Origin: JACRBK01 sp964427955
GTDB taxonomy: Bacteria; Chloroflexota; Anaerolineae; Aggregatilineales; Aggregatilineaceae
DNA length: 7,106 nucleotides
Assembly (NCBI GenBank): GCA_964427955.1
Contig: CAYRWY010000314.1
Location: 1 to 7,106, forward strand
Reading direction: 5' to 3'
The notes beneath the pieces are model-generated. The model worked only from the letters and a program-made list of their open reading frames with translations. It made no database searches and was not told where the DNA came from. Below are positions 6,507 to 7,106 of the stretch, piece by piece. A program made the position numbers and the translations under genes. The stretch's first letter is position 1. Every line of letters begins with the position of its first letter.

Positions 6507-6515
6507 GCCGGCTGG
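6504..6515. repeat. Perfect 12-bp palindrome CCAGCCGGCTGG
   Basis: This self-complementary 12-mer abuts the -10 hexamer of the DUF2344 promoter and contains its TG extension. It could be a protein-binding site in the promoter spacer, or chance in GC-rich DNA. Confidence 0.4.
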
Positions 6516-6554
6516 GCGAGCGGCTATGCCGGGCTAGTGAGGTCCGCAGTTGCC

Positions 6555-6563
6555 TGGTATACT
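6555..6563 (+). promoter_or_regulatory. Candidate extended -10 promoter of the sigma-factor gene
   Basis: TGGTATACT contains a -10-like TATACT (6558-6563) with a TGn extension. The -35 at 17-bp spacing is weak (TAGTGA, 6535-6540). A start near 6570 would give a leader of about 64 nt. It mirrors the divergent TGGTATAAT promoter 50-60 bp to the left. Confidence 0.45.
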
Positions 6564-6633
6564 CCCGCGCAGTTCATTAAGGTTTGCGACGCCAGAATAT
6601 CGTAACCTTTACTCGGACGAGGTGTTAGTACGC

Positions 6634-7106
6634 ATGAGTGAGCTGGACTTTCAAGCGGCGCGCGATTATTTCAGCGCCGAGGATGCTCAACTGGTCGATT
6701 GGGCCAAAGACGACTCGGCTGCTTTTGGCGAGTTGTACACGCGCTACGTCAAAAAGATTTACAACTATATCTACTACCGGACCGGAAATCACCATGATGC
6801 CGAAGACTTGACCTCACGCGTGTTTTTCCGGGCGATGGCCCATATTCAGGAATATACCGATCGGGGTGTACCCTTCTCGGCCTGGTTGTACCGGATTGCT
6901 CACAACCTGGTGGCGAACTGGCACCGGGATCGCGGGCGGCAGCGCGTGGTGCCCCTGGACGATCACGTGACGAGCGGCATGAGCTTCGATGCTCCCGAAG
7001 CCACCACCGAAAGTATGCAGGAGGAAGAAAGCCTCCTGGAGTCGATCCGGGAGCTGCCGCCCGAACGCCAACAGCTTTTGATCTTGAAGTTTGTCGAGCG
7101 TCTTTC
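6634..7106 (+). CDS. ECF-family RNA polymerase sigma factor (3' end off window)
   Basis: The frame is open from the ATG to the window edge (157 codons and 2 bases), so only the last part of the protein is missing. It would direct RNA polymerase to a specific promoter set. Residues about 29-97 match sigma-70 region 2: AFGELYTRYVKKIYNYIY (30-47), then DAEDLTSRVFFRAM (55-68), the core-binding helix, and FSAWLYRIAHNLVANWHRDR (81-100), the -10 recognition and melting part. After an acidic linker (about 109-133), region 4 begins with ESIRELPPERQQLLILKFVE (136-155) and is cut before its helix-turn-helix. GAGGTG at 6619-6624 lies 9 nt before the ATG; a GTG in frame at 6622 overlaps that site and is less likely. 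The ECF subgroup, and any anti-sigma factor, cannot be judged because the downstream sequence is absent. Confidence 0.9.
   Translation, partial: MSELDFQAARDYFSAEDAQLVDWAKDDSAAFGELYTRYVKKIYNYIYYRTGNHHDAEDLTSRVFFRAMAHIQEYTDRGVPFSAWLYRIAHNLVANWHRDRGRQRVVPLDDHVTSGMSFDAPEATTESMQEEESLLESIRELPPERQQLLILKFVERL

Noticed and set aside
6814..7071. Minus-strand open frame of 85 codons
   Set aside because: It is opposite the sigma-factor coding region, which has clear region 2 and region 4 sequence.

Overview
This is about 7.1 kb of GC-rich (roughly 60%) bacterial DNA with compact genes and short intergenic gaps. The protein styles fit a Chloroflexota bacterium, probably of the Anaerolineae type: a gamma-alpha fused KorA with KorB, a FadR/FCD-type GntR regulator, and a DUF2344 'radical SAM-linked' protein. 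That placement is an inference from recognised family character, not a database result. There is no sign of phage, insertion sequence, CRISPR, tRNA or rRNA. No stretch over 300 bases lacks a gene; the longest gaps are 159 and 143 bp and both look like divergent promoter regions.

Left block, minus strand (1-1897): an orphan ParA-type ATPase is followed, with a 14-bp overlap, by a gene that runs off the left edge. Its product has a short basic N-terminus, about 240 residues of acidic, proline-rich and probably disordered sequence, a helical/coiled-coil stretch, and the start of a hydrophobic segment. The pair looks like an ATPase and its cognate partner, possibly a positioning or partitioning module. 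This is the least explained part of the window.

Middle block, plus strand (1963-5712): a good sigma-70-like promoter, a 25-bp near-perfect palindrome just downstream of it, a GntR/FCD regulator, and then korA and korB. KorA (fused gamma and alpha domains) and KorB (thiamine diphosphate and a cysteine-ligated Fe-S cluster) together make a 2-oxoacid:ferredoxin oxidoreductase, most likely for 2-oxoglutarate. The regulator probably controls its own gene and, by read-through, korAB. The divergent parA promoter lies about 75 bp away.

Right block: a Rho-independent terminator pointing left ends a minus-strand gene for a DUF2344 protein. That gene appears to have an extended -10 promoter placed so close to the ATG that the message would be leaderless. 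Divergent from it, after a 143-bp gap, is the 5' part of an ECF-family sigma factor that runs off the right edge.
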